Of a DNA stretch of 64,000 bases, positions 56,281 through 64,000 are shown piece after piece. The stretch lies in contig NZ_JAFHKI010000115.1 of NCBI RefSeq assembly GCF_016937615.1, forward strand, positions 1-64,000. Direction: 5' to 3'. The notes beneath the pieces are model-generated. The model did no database searches and was not told the origin of the DNA. It worked only from the letters and a program-made list of their open reading frames with translations. Positions within the stretch are counted from its first letter, which is position 1; the number at the start of each line of letters is the position of its first letter. Made by a program: the position numbers and the translations under genes. Origin of the DNA: Pseudomonas lactucae. GTDB lineage: Bacteria > Pseudomonadota > Gammaproteobacteria > Pseudomonadales > Pseudomonadaceae.

Positions 56281-56577
56281 TCAGACAGGGATCTGGCGAC
56301 CATTGTCGCTGTCCGGCATCATCGCCTCCATACCTTGGCGCCCACTCATCATTTTTCTGATTTGGTCAGCGTCGGGCTGATCGCCCGAACCACCGGAGCC
56401 TGATCCGCCACCTCCCTGAGCACCACCGGCGCCCGCCAGCATTTCGAGAAGTTTCTTGAGCAGCTCCGAGTCCATTTTCCCCTGCTGATCACCAACGTCT
56501 TGAGCGCCATCCTGCCCCAGGCTTTCCTGACCCCTTGCCATTCCCAACATCTTGCTTATAGCGCCAATGCCATTCAT
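56281..56577 (-). CDS. Small Gly-rich harpin-like protein, unrecognised
   Basis: The 98-residue product starts MNGIGAISKMLGMARGQESL, with GGAG 7 nt upstream; an ATG six codons earlier lacks a ribosome site. It has no Cys. A helical leucine segment (MDSELLKKLLEMLAGAGG) is followed by a long Gly/Ser linker and an acidic Met-rich tail. This make-up (Gly-rich, Cys-free, acidic) recalls harpins, but no homology is claimed. It could also be a small cytoplasmic scaffold. There is no signal peptide. Confidence 0.68.
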   Translation of the reverse strand: MNGIGAISKMLGMARGQESLGQDGAQDVGDQQGKMDSELLKKLLEMLAGAGGAQGGGGSGSGGSGDQPDADQIRKMMSGRQGMEAMMPDSDNGRQIPV

Positions 56578-56693
56578 ATCTACTCCAGAGTCCATATTCG
56601 TAAGCTATCTGCCAGTCGTACTGGCAAACTAGTCAGTGGCGCTTTACGACAAACGGTTCCAGATATTTCCGGCGTTTTAGGGTGAAAAAAGTG

Positions 56694-57020
56694 CTATTGC
56701 TGCAGCTGCGGTGTTTCCTGGCCCAGGCAGCGCACGGCCTGCTTCTTGTTGTTCACCAACACACCGCTCAGGCCTTTCTGCTCGGTATCGAACATCACCA
56801 GCACACCATCGACGCACTGCGCCACTTGAGCGGCCGGGGTCAGGGAGATTTTGTAGTCCTCACCGGGCACGGTCTTGAGCATGGTGAAGTCGCTGAGCAG
56901 CAACGCGTCCTCAGGCTTGGCGAAGTGCAAATAGCCGTAGTACCACAGGCAGCCGACGGTGCCGATGATGGTGCCGATACCGGTGAGGATCAGCGGGATC
57001 ATGTTGCGTTCTTCGCTCAT
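56694..57020 (-). CDS. Small membrane protein, hypothetical
   Basis: The 108-residue product has one N-terminal transmembrane helix (MIPLILTGIGTIIGTVGCLW) and a soluble domain with two Cys (VAQCVDGVLVMFD and KQAVRCLGQE). The ATG overlaps the stop of the upstream hydrolase gene by four bases. Its function is unknown; the coupling suggests a role with that hydrolase. Confidence 0.8.
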   Translation of the reverse strand: MSEERNMIPLILTGIGTIIGTVGCLWYYGYLHFAKPEDALLLSDFTMLKTVPGEDYKISLTPAAQVAQCVDGVLVMFDTEQKGLSGVLVNNKKQAVRCLGQETPQLQQ

Positions 57021-57922
57021 TGCGGGCTCTCTGATGGATCAACTTTAGGAATGGGGTAGTTCGGAATCTCGCCCAGGCGGCGCAGGCCGTTGAAGTGCTG
57101 CGGGTCGTCCAGATAGCGCAGCATCACGGTTTGCCAGGTCTTGTCGGCAAAGGTCTGCACATGGCCACCCCGGGTCAGCTGCAACACTCTGGGCGGTGGC
57201 GCCGCCTGGTACAGGCGGATGCCATTGGCCAGGGGCACGATCGGGTCATCCAGGCTGTGGAACAGCAGTTTCGGCACGCCGGTCAGTTGCGGCATGGCGT
57301 TGATCGCGCTGTCGGCGTCGGGCACCAGCCAAGACAAGGGCACCTGTAAGGGCCATGTTAACCAGGAGGTGCTCAGGGCGAATTGTCCTACGTCACGATA
57401 ACTGGCGGGCACACCATCGAGCACCAGCGCTTTGAGTTGGGACTGACGCTGCGGGTGCTCCGCCAGGTAATGCACCGCCAGCGCGCCGCCCAGGCTTTGG
57501 CCAAGCACAATCAGCGGCTGACCCTGGGTTTCGGGCGCCTGGTCGAGCCAGTTGAACGCCGCATCCACGTCCTGATAAATCGCCGGCAATGAGGGCTTGC
57601 CTTCCGACAGCCCATAACCGCGATAGTCCAGCAGCAGTACCTGGTAACCCTGCTCCGGCAACCACCAGCTGCCGCCCAGGTGCCAGGCCAGGTTACCGCC
57701 GTTGCCGTGCAGGTGCAGCACCGTACCTTTGACGGGTACTCCGGCCTTGGCCGGCAGCCACCAGGCACGCAGCTTGACGCCGTCGGCGGTGGTGAGGGTG
57801 ACATCACGGTATTGCAAGTGCGCTTTTTCGGGCGTGAATGGCAGGCCGGGTTCGGGGTAGAACAGCAGGGAGCTGCAACCGTTCAATGTGAGTAGCAGGC
57901 ACAGAATGCCGAGGATTCTCAT
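57017..57922 (-). CDS. Alpha/beta hydrolase lipoprotein
   Basis: The 301-residue product starts MRILGILCLLLTLNGCSSLL with a lipobox ending at Cys16. The alpha/beta-hydrolase core shows the oxyanion block HLHGNGGNLAWHLGGSW, the nucleophile elbow GQSLGGAL (Ser) and a late Asp (SLDDPIVPLANGIRLYQ), and a C-terminal His (TRGGHVQTF). It resembles the BEM46/S33-like group. The natural substrate is unknown; an envelope esterase or thioesterase is likely. Confidence 0.88.
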   Translation of the reverse strand: MRILGILCLLLTLNGCSSLLFYPEPGLPFTPEKAHLQYRDVTLTTADGVKLRAWWLPAKAGVPVKGTVLHLHGNGGNLAWHLGGSWWLPEQGYQVLLLDYRGYGLSEGKPSLPAIYQDVDAAFNWLDQAPETQGQPLIVLGQSLGGALAVHYLAEHPQRQSQLKALVLDGVPASYRDVGQFALSTSWLTWPLQVPLSWLVPDADSAINAMPQLTGVPKLLFHSLDDPIVPLANGIRLYQAAPPPRVLQLTRGGHVQTFADKTWQTVMLRYLDDPQHFNGLRRLGEIPNYPIPKVDPSESPQ

Positions 57923-57949
57923 CCGTTGAAGCCTCGTGAATAACAGCGT

Positions 57950-59227
57950 TTAAAGGATATTGGAGTAATCCGCCTCGATCCGATCCAGGCTCAGGTGGTT
58001 GAGGAAGTTGGAGAAACACATCCACGCCGCCAGCGCGTTCATATCGCGAAATTGCTCGGGCAGGTACTTGGGCGGCACCACCAGGCCTTCGTCGACCAGT
58101 TGGCGCAGGGTGCGCATGTCTTCCAGGGTGGTCTTGCCGCAGAACAGCAGCGGCACTTGCTCCAGCTTGCCTTTGCGCACGGCCAGCTGAATGTAGTTGT
58201 AGACCATGATAAAGCCCTTGAGGTAGGACAGATCCTTGGTAAACGGCAGGCCATTGGGCACCGACCCACGGAACACCCGGCTGGCGTTGCCATAGCTTTC
58301 GGCCATTTCAAAACCTTGCTCGCGGAAGAACTCGAACACCTGCAGGAAGTCGGCGCCCTCTTCCACCATATGGATGGCGCGGGTGCGGTTGGTCAGTTTG
58401 CGCAGGCGACTCGGGTAGGACGCGAAGGTGATGATTTCCATCAGGATCGCCAGGCCTTCCTGGGTCACGGTGGACGACGGCGGCCCTTTGGACAGGAACG
58501 TGCAGATCGGCTGGTTCTGGCCGTTAAGCGTGGTGCCCACATGCACCAGGCCTTCGTGCACTTCGAGGGCGCGCACGTCACGGTCGTTGAACATCGCATC
58601 GGCGCGGATCTTGATGTAGTCGGCGCCCGCCGCGGCGTCGGCGACGATACCGTCGGACTCGAATACGCGGATGGTTTCTTCAGCCTCGCCAAAGACTTTG
58701 TTCAGGCGGGTTTGCAGCAGCGCGACGGCGTCCTTGGCGGTGAGGGTCTTGGCTTCATCCTTGAGGTCGCCACGGCCGTCAATATTGTTCAGGTAGCCGG
58801 AGAGCATCAGACCGAGGTCGGCCAGGGTCGGATCGCCGGCGTGGAACGCGTCGGAGGCGGCGCCGTACAGCTCCTGGGAAATCAGGCCGAAGTCCTCGGT
58901 GCCGCGCGCTTCGAGCATGCGCACCACCATGCGGTATTCCTTGCACATGCGGCGCATGATCTGCCCTACCGGGCTGAACTGGCCAAGGCGCCGCGTGATG
59001 TCGCGCTCGATGTTCTGAAACTCCAGCTTCACTGCGCTGGAGTCGAACGTCAGCGGCCGATTGAGGTAATAATCGCGGTCCACCGCAGGCATGGCCTTGC
59101 CCTTGGCCTTGAGGAAGCCCTGACGAATGTTGTCGTCCCACTTCACGGCGTCGAGGACGCGAATCGGTGTCTGCGCCAGCACAATGCGATCAGACAAAGT
59201 GCGTATCGTCTGCTGGTAATCGTCCAC
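57950..59227 (-). CDS. DUF1704 (QEGLA motif) putative metallopeptidase
   Basis: The 425-residue soluble protein carries the QEGLA motif (VTQEGLAILMEI, residues 255-266) that names its bacterial family (flavohemoglobin expression-modulating). It also has HEGLVH at residues 224-229, an H-E-x3-H zinc site, with Glu257 as a likely third ligand. The same DUF includes eukaryotic MATCAP tubulin tyrosine carboxypeptidases, so a carboxypeptidase-like activity is inferred. The gene stands between the hydrolase and a lipoprotein gene in the same direction. Confidence 0.85.
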   Translation of the reverse strand: MDDYQQTIRTLSDRIVLAQTPIRVLDAVKWDDNIRQGFLKAKGKAMPAVDRDYYLNRPLTFDSSAVKLEFQNIERDITRRLGQFSPVGQIMRRMCKEYRMVVRMLEARGTEDFGLISQELYGAASDAFHAGDPTLADLGLMLSGYLNNIDGRGDLKDEAKTLTAKDAVALLQTRLNKVFGEAEETIRVFESDGIVADAAAGADYIKIRADAMFNDRDVRALEVHEGLVHVGTTLNGQNQPICTFLSKGPPSSTVTQEGLAILMEIITFASYPSRLRKLTNRTRAIHMVEEGADFLQVFEFFREQGFEMAESYGNASRVFRGSVPNGLPFTKDLSYLKGFIMVYNYIQLAVRKGKLEQVPLLFCGKTTLEDMRTLRQLVDEGLVVPPKYLPEQFRDMNALAAWMCFSNFLNHLSLDRIEADYSNIL

Positions 59228-59249
59228 CTGACGCTTCCTTCTTTAAACG

Positions 59250-59798
59250 TTATTGGCCCACGCGCCGGTAGCGCACGGCTTCAACGAACACATCGGCATT
59301 GGCCGGGTTATCCAGGTAGGCAAACACCTGGTCCATGGGACTATCCACCCGCACGCCGGCGCCTTCTACCGTGTCTATGGCGCTGCCATGCAACACCTGT
59401 TGACCGATGGCCTGCTGGATCTGTTCCAGATCCAGGTTGTAGACCACCAGTTCGTGCTTTTCGTCGAGCTCGAAGCCCGCCAGGATGAAATGCCCGCCGA
59501 ACCTTTCCGGTAACGGCGCCGACATGTACCAGCGATCGCCATGGCGCGACACGTTGAACAGGTACTCATCACGCTGGCCGGGCTTGGCCGTAGGGTAGCT
59601 CACGGCCTTGTAACGTCCGTCGCCCGCTCGGGAAATCTGCAGGTTGAGGGGCTCGCCCCAGGCATTCTTGCTGGCCCACTTGCCTAGTAGCTCATTTGGC
59701 GCCGCCTCGTGGGCCGGCAGCGGGTCCTTGAACGTCACCAGGCATCCGCTGAGCAGCAGCAACGACACGACGATTGCGACGACACGCCAGGCTTTCAT
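59250..59798 (-). CDS. Hypothetical lipoprotein
   Basis: The 182-residue product starts MKAWRVVAIVVSLLLLSGCL with lipid attachment at Cys19. The rest is a soluble beta-rich domain (LGKWASKNAWGEPLNLQISR; HFILAGFELDEKHELVVYNL). The residues after Cys (LVTF) lack Asp at +2, so outer membrane sorting is likely. It precedes the DUF1704 gene by 22 bp, and both may be one unit. The family is not recognised. Confidence 0.82.
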   Translation of the reverse strand: MKAWRVVAIVVSLLLLSGCLVTFKDPLPAHEAAPNELLGKWASKNAWGEPLNLQISRAGDGRYKAVSYPTAKPGQRDEYLFNVSRHGDRWYMSAPLPERFGGHFILAGFELDEKHELVVYNLDLEQIQQAIGQQVLHGSAIDTVEGAGVRVDSPMDQVFAYLDNPANADVFVEAVRYRRVGQ

Positions 59799-59833
59799 GT
59801 AATAACCCCACAGAAAGCAGATTGAGCACAGGG

Positions 59834-60550
59834 CTAGACCGAGGCCAACACCAAATGCATGTAGCGCTTGAGAATCTCAAGCATCTCTTCACCGGTCAGG
59901 GGCTCTGCGCCGCCCAGCAGGCCCTGATATTCCATCCGACTGATAATCGCCGTCAACACTTTGGCATCCTGTTGCGGCTCGCGGGAGCCCAATACCTGGA
60001 AAAACTGCCCGGTGCCCTGCAACAGGATCTGCTGGTGGGAACGCACCAGCTCGGCCAGGCGCGGGTTCAGCAGCGCTTCCTGGCGGAAGGCCAGTTCGGC
60101 CATCAGGTAGTCGCGACGGTTGGTCAGTTGGCGCAGCACGTAGTCAGCGGTCAGCCGTGCGATGTCATCGGCCAGTTGCGAGCGCGACGCTGCGCTGCCA
60201 TCGCCATAGGCGACCATCTCGCGCAACAAGCCTTCGTTGCGTACCCACAGCTTGCCCATGAAGGCAGCGCTGCGCTCCACGTACTGGGCAAAGGTGTCGG
60301 TGAGCAGGTCGTCGATATCCTTGAAGTAATAGGTAGTGGCCGACAACGGCACCCCCGCCTCCGCCGCCACCGCCCGATGGCGCACGGCACGCACGCCATC
60401 GCGCACCACGATGCGCATGGCCGCATCGAGAATATCCTGTCGGCGTTGTTCGCTGCCCCTGCGGCTGGCCTTGCGGCCTTGATACTGGACGCTTTCAGCC
60501 ACGGCAGCAGCGATGCCGGCGGCGCCTTCTTGTGCGGTTACGCGGTTCAC
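59834..60550 (-). CDS. TetR-family transcriptional regulator
   Basis: This 238-residue regulator has its helix-turn-helix at about residues 35-80 (ILDAAMRIVVRDGVRAVRHR, then VAAEAGVPLSATTYYFKDID). I prefer the GTG at 60550, because AAGGA lies 8 nt upstream; the ATG at 60559 directly abuts that sequence. It has a counterpart next to lysS in P. aeruginosa. The target is unknown; the lipoprotein gene 36 bp downstream is a candidate. Confidence 0.85.
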   Translation of the reverse strand: MNRVTAQEGAAGIAAAVAESVQYQGRKASRRGSEQRRQDILDAAMRIVVRDGVRAVRHRAVAAEAGVPLSATTYYFKDIDDLLTDTFAQYVERSAAFMGKLWVRNEGLLREMVAYGDGSAASRSQLADDIARLTADYVLRQLTNRRDYLMAELAFRQEALLNPRLAELVRSHQQILLQGTGQFFQVLGSREPQQDAKVLTAIISRMEYQGLLGGAEPLTGEEMLEILKRYMHLVLASV

Positions 60551-60617
60551 CAAACACATCCTTGAAGAGTAAAAAACCTGGCGTCGTTTGCTTGACGCTT
60601 ATAAACGCCACATAAAA

Positions 60618-60641
60618 AAGCCGCCTTATAAAAGGCGGCTT
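60618..60641 (-). terminator. Terminator after lysS
   Basis: AAGCCGCC / GGCGGCTT pair with an A/T-rich loop. On the minus strand the stem ends in a run of T, a good rho-independent terminator 16 bp past the lysS stop. Confidence 0.85.
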
Positions 60642-60656
60642 CGGAGTTCGCTACGG

Positions 60657-62159
60657 TTACGCTTGTGGCCGCATGTGCGGGAACAAGATCACATCGCGGA
60701 TCGACGGCGAGTTGGTCAACAGCATCACCAGGCGGTCGATGCCGATACCTTCACCGGCGGTTGGCGGCATGCCGTATTCCAGGGCCCGAACGAAGTCGGC
60801 GTCGTAGTGCATGGCTTCGTCGTCGCCAGCGTCCTTGTCGGCCACCTGGGCCATGAAGCGCTCGGCCTGATCTTCGGCGTCGTTAAGCTCGGAATACGCG
60901 TTGGCGATTTCACGGCCGCCGATGAACAGCTCGAAACGGTCGGTGACGTTTGGATTCTCGTCGTTACGACGGGCCAGCGGCGACACTTCGAACGGGTACT
61001 GGGTAATGAAGTGCGGCTGTTCCAGCTTATGCTCCACCAGCTCTTCGAAAATCATCACCTGCAGCTTGCCCAGGCCTTCGAAGCCCAGCACCTTGGCGCC
61101 GGCTTTCTTGGCGATGGTGCGGGCCTTGTCGATGTCGTTCAGGTCATCGGCCGTCAGCTCAGGGTTGTACTTGAGGATCGAGTCGAACACCGACAGGCGC
61201 ACGAACGGCTCGCCGAAGTGGAACACCTTGTCGCCGTACGGCACATCGGTGCTGCCCAGGATCAGCTGCGCCAGTTCGCGGAACAGTTCCTCGGTGAGGT
61301 CCATGTTGTCTTCATAGTCGGCGTAGGCCTGGTAGAACTCCAACATGGTGAATTCAGGGTTGTGACGGGTCGAGACGCCTTCGTTGCGGAAGTTGCGGTT
61401 GATCTCGAACACTTTCTCGAAACCGCCAACCACCAGGCGCTTGAGGTAGAGCTCCGGCGCGATACGCAGGAACATTTCCATGTCCAGCGCGTTGTGGTGG
61501 GTTTCGAACGGCTTGGCTGCGGCACCCCCGGGGATGGTCTGCAGCATCGGGGTTTCCACTTCCAGGAAGTCGCGCTGCATCAGGAAGCTGCGGATATGGG
61601 CGATGACTTGCGAACGCACGCGGAAGGTCTGGCGCACGTCTTCGTTGACGATCAGGTCAACATAGCGCTGGCGGTAGCGCTGCTCGGTGTCGGTCAGGCC
61701 GTGGTGCTTGTCCGGCAGCGGGCGCAGCGACTTGGTCAGCAGGCGCACGCTGGTCATCTCGACATACAGGTCGCCCTTGCCCGAACGGGCCAGGGTGCCT
61801 TCAGCTGCGATGATGTCGCCCATGTCCCAGGTTTTCACCGAGGCCAGGGTTTCTTCGGACAGGGTTTTACGGTTGACGTAGACCTGGATACGCCCGGTCA
61901 TGTCCTGGATCACCATGAACGAGCCACGGTTGAGCATGATGCGACCTGCCACCTTGACCGGGATCGCAGCCTCTGCCAGCTCTTCCTTGGTCTTGTCCGC
62001 ATATTGCTTCTGCAGGGCATCGCAGTAGTTGTCGCGGCGGAAGTCGTTGGGGAAGGCGTTACCCTTGGCGCGCTCGGCAGCAAGCTTTTCCTTGCGCAGG
62101 GCGATCAGGGAGTTTTCTTCCTGTTGCAGGGCTTGCGTATCGAGTTGTTGGTCGCTCAT
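60657..62159 (-). CDS. lysS: Lysyl-tRNA synthetase, class II
   Basis: LysS (500 residues) charges tRNA-Lys. It has an N-terminal OB-fold anticodon-binding domain (about residues 60-170; GRIMLNRGSFMVIQDMTGRI) and a class II catalytic core with motif 2 (FEINRNFRNEGVSTRHNPEF) and motif 3 (GEGIGIDRLVMLLTNSPSIR) near the C-terminus. The usual prfB-lysS order is kept, with prfB 70 bp upstream. Confidence 0.97.
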   Translation of the reverse strand: MSDQQLDTQALQQEENSLIALRKEKLAAERAKGNAFPNDFRRDNYCDALQKQYADKTKEELAEAAIPVKVAGRIMLNRGSFMVIQDMTGRIQVYVNRKTLSEETLASVKTWDMGDIIAAEGTLARSGKGDLYVEMTSVRLLTKSLRPLPDKHHGLTDTEQRYRQRYVDLIVNEDVRQTFRVRSQVIAHIRSFLMQRDFLEVETPMLQTIPGGAAAKPFETHHNALDMEMFLRIAPELYLKRLVVGGFEKVFEINRNFRNEGVSTRHNPEFTMLEFYQAYADYEDNMDLTEELFRELAQLILGSTDVPYGDKVFHFGEPFVRLSVFDSILKYNPELTADDLNDIDKARTIAKKAGAKVLGFEGLGKLQVMIFEELVEHKLEQPHFITQYPFEVSPLARRNDENPNVTDRFELFIGGREIANAYSELNDAEDQAERFMAQVADKDAGDDEAMHYDADFVRALEYGMPPTAGEGIGIDRLVMLLTNSPSIRDVILFPHMRPQA

Positions 62160-62229
62160 GTCTTTTGAAATTCCATCACAGGTTCGTTGCCCCCACCGGT
62201 GCGGGGGACTTGGGGTCTTGGCTGACGGT

Positions 62230-63325
62230 TTACAGCCCTGATTTCAAGCTGGCTTCCAGGTATTCGTCGATATCGCCGTCGAGCACCTTGTCGCAGTCGC
62301 TGCGTTCGATGTTAGTGCGCAGATCCTTGATCCGCGACGCGTCGAGCACATAAGAACGGATCTGGTGACCCCAGCCGATATCCGACTTGGTGTCTTCCAG
62401 TGCCTGGGAAGCCGCATTGCGCTTCTGCATTTCCTGCTCGTACAACTTGGCCCGCAGCATTTTCATGGCGGTGTCCTTGTTCGCATGCTGGGAACGTTCG
62501 TTCTGGCAGCTGACCACGGTGTTGGTCGGTACGTGGGTGATACGTACGGCCGAGTCGGTGGTGTTAACGTGCTGACCACCGGCACCGGAAGAACGGTAGG
62601 TATCGATGCGCAGGTCGGCGGGGTTGATCTCGATTTCGACTTTGTCGTCGATCTCTGGCGAAACGAACACGGCCGAGAACGAGGTGTGGCGACGGTTGCC
62701 GGAGTCGAACGGGCTCTTGCGCACCAGGCGGTGCACGCCAATCTCGGTACGCAGCCAGCCAAAGGCGTATTCACCCTTGATGTGCACGGTCGCGCCCTTG
62801 ATGCCGGCGACTTCACCGGCCGACAGTTCCATGATGGTCGCGTCGAAACCGCGTTTGTCGGCCCAGCGCAGGTACATGCGCAGCAGGATGTTGGCCCAGT
62901 CCTGGGCTTCGGTGCCGCCGGAACCGGCCTGGATGTCCAGGTAGGCGTTGTTCGGGTCCATCTCGTGGCTGAACATGCGGCGGAATTCGAGCTTGGCGAG
63001 GTTCTCTTCGAGACGGGCCAGCTCGGCGACGACATCGCCCACTGCGCCTTCGTCGTCTTCTTCGACGGCCATGTCCAGCAGGTCACGGCAATCGGCCAGA
63101 CCGGTGTTCAGTTCGTCGAGGGTGTCGACGATCTGCGCCAGCGCAGCGCGTTCGCGGCCCAGTTCCTGGGCGTATTCAGGTTTGTTCCAGACACTCGGAT
63201 CTTCAAGCTCGCGATTGACTTCGGTCAGACGCTCATGCTTTTGATCGTAGTCAAAGATACCCCCGAATAGTTTCGGAGCGCTCGGACAGGTCCTTGATGG
63301 TGTTAAGGATCGGGTTGATTTCCAT
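62230..63325 (-). CDS. prfB: Peptide chain release factor 2, with programmed +1 frameshift
   Basis: RF2 recognises UGA and UAA stops. The real start is ATG at 63325 (MEINPILNTIKDLSERSETI). After 24 codons a UGA at 63253-63251 interrupts in CGG GGG TAT CTT TGA C, the classic slippery CUU-UGA-C with an upstream SD-like GGGGG. Shifting +1 reads on as LDYDQKHERLTEVN to 62230, 364 residues in all. SPF (RKSPFDSGNRRHTSF) and GGQ (SSGAGGQHVNTTDS) are intact. The frame break autoregulates RF2 level, unlike the error-like breaks elsewhere in this window. Confidence 0.97.
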
Positions 63326-63856
63326 GGCGGGCAGCACTCGTTGGCGAACTTTTGAAAGCCGGCGAGTATAACGGCAAACGGCTGGAAACGGCAGCCCGCT
63401 TGGTCGATTCTGCCAAGACAGCGCTTCCCTCTCGTCACGCTTGCTTCGGTGACAGATACGCGACCATCACAGCATTTCCTATAAGTTGACGATGCCGCGC
63501 GTTAGAAAACCCGACCTACTACTCGCTAAAACCAGACCGTTCATCTGTTTATACAGATAATTTGAAAATCTAGGTCAGAGCCTGCCTAAAAGACCACAAA
63601 CCAACCCACTCCAATAAAAACAAACAATTAGGTTTCTAGCCAAATCGGCTTAAGACTCAAGTCACAAACATACAAGAATATAAATACATCAGCTTCAGAA
63701 CCATCTTACAAAGCCTCCTACACGCATAAAATCAAATCAAAACGCCATCAGTTTTTTATTTCTTCCCTCTCAAATAAGTTCGATCAAAGCGCCTGAGCTT
63801 TTTCTTCAGGACGCACAAACTTCTAACGATCACTCTCACAAAAATGGAGAGGCCCT
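63326..63856. promoter_or_regulatory. AT-rich intergenic region upstream of terminal gene
   Basis: This 531-bp gap has no convincing gene. The part from about 63440 is much richer in A and T than the rest of the window. A near-perfect palindrome ATCTGTTTATACAGAT (63543-63558) lies in it. The region probably holds the promoter of the plus-strand gene at 63857, and looks like the edge of acquired DNA. Confidence 0.55.
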
Positions 63857-64000
63857 ATGGCACAACAAGGATGGCAGCCTGGACAACCTTTAGAACTCAA
63901 GCCGACGAAAATTACCGCCGGGAGACGAAACACTTATTGGGATGGTGAAGGCGGAGGCTACGTAGGAAGTGGAGATGGCTGGGGCCTTCAAGAAGGGCCA
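63857..64000 (+). CDS. N-terminal part of a Gly-rich protein, possible bacteriocin or toxin
   Basis: An open frame starts at an ATG with GGAGAGG 5 nt upstream and runs off the window after 48 codons. The product begins MAQQGWQPGQPLELKPTK and continues with a Gly-rich segment (YWDGEGGGYVGSGDGWG). The short Gly-rich start, AT-rich upstream DNA and plus-strand isolation resemble S-type pyocin or colicin-like genes, but this rests on composition only. No catalytic domain is visible. Confidence 0.5.
   Translation, partial: MAQQGWQPGQPLELKPTKITAGRRNTYWDGEGGGYVGSGDGWGLQEGP

Noticed and set aside
63543..63558. LexA (SOS) box upstream of the terminal gene
   Set aside because: The half-sites CTGT and ACAG are present, but the spacing is 4 rather than the 8 bp of the usual CTGT-N8-ACAG box.

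Overview
The window is a piece of a Pseudomonas chromosome, most likely from the P. fluorescens group. It is GC-rich and gene-dense. The gene order matches the core Pseudomonas arrangement: accA-dnaE-rnhB-lpxB-lpxA-fabZ-lpxD-skp-bamA-rseP-dxr-cdsA-uppS-frr-pyrH-tsf-rpsB, then map-glnD-dapC, dapD, ndvB-dapE, plsB, tsaB, adk, ppc, lptF and lysS-prfB. Short hairpin repeats typical of this group lie between genes. No tRNA, rRNA, CRISPR array, insertion sequence or prophage was seen.

Layout. Positions 1-19410 (minus strand) hold one long envelope and translation block: fatty acid and lipid A synthesis (accA, fabZ, lpxA/B/D), outer membrane protein assembly (skp, bamA), sigma-E-type proteolysis (rseP), isoprenoid, phospholipid and undecaprenyl synthesis (dxr, cdsA, uppS), and translation (frr, tsf, rpsB). 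Positions 19798-30410 hold map, the nitrogen sensor glnD, lysine/peptidoglycan precursor genes (dapC, dapD), an antiporter, and a sulfur/tRNA-modification set (csdA-csdE facing tcdA). Positions 30621-38679 hold the glucan synthase ndvB, dapE, rlmA, a cold-shock protein and plsB. Positions 38731-49629 are more accessory: a lipoprotein, a DUF4197 protein, an unusual Cys/Pro/Lys octad-repeat protein, an RND efflux pair with a divergent TetR regulator, rsmJ, and several poorly characterised genes. Positions 49790-63325 return to core genes (tsaB, adk, ppc, the lptF operon, lysS, prfB with its programmed frameshift) mixed with a Gly-rich harpin-like small protein and a DUF1704 putative metallopeptidase. 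From about 63440 the DNA becomes AT-rich and leads into a truncated Gly-rich open frame that may begin a bacteriocin or toxin.

The most striking technical signal is that five genes, including the normally essential lpxB and cdsA, are broken by seven single-base losses. Almost all sit in short G or C runs. This looks like a systematic under-call in the source sequence rather than real gene decay. It contrasts with the genuine programmed +1 frameshift in prfB. The most promising biology is the 104-residue octad-repeat protein at 39919-40233, the DUF1704 HExxxH protein at 57950-59227, the harpin-like peptide at 56281-56577 and the AT-rich right end.
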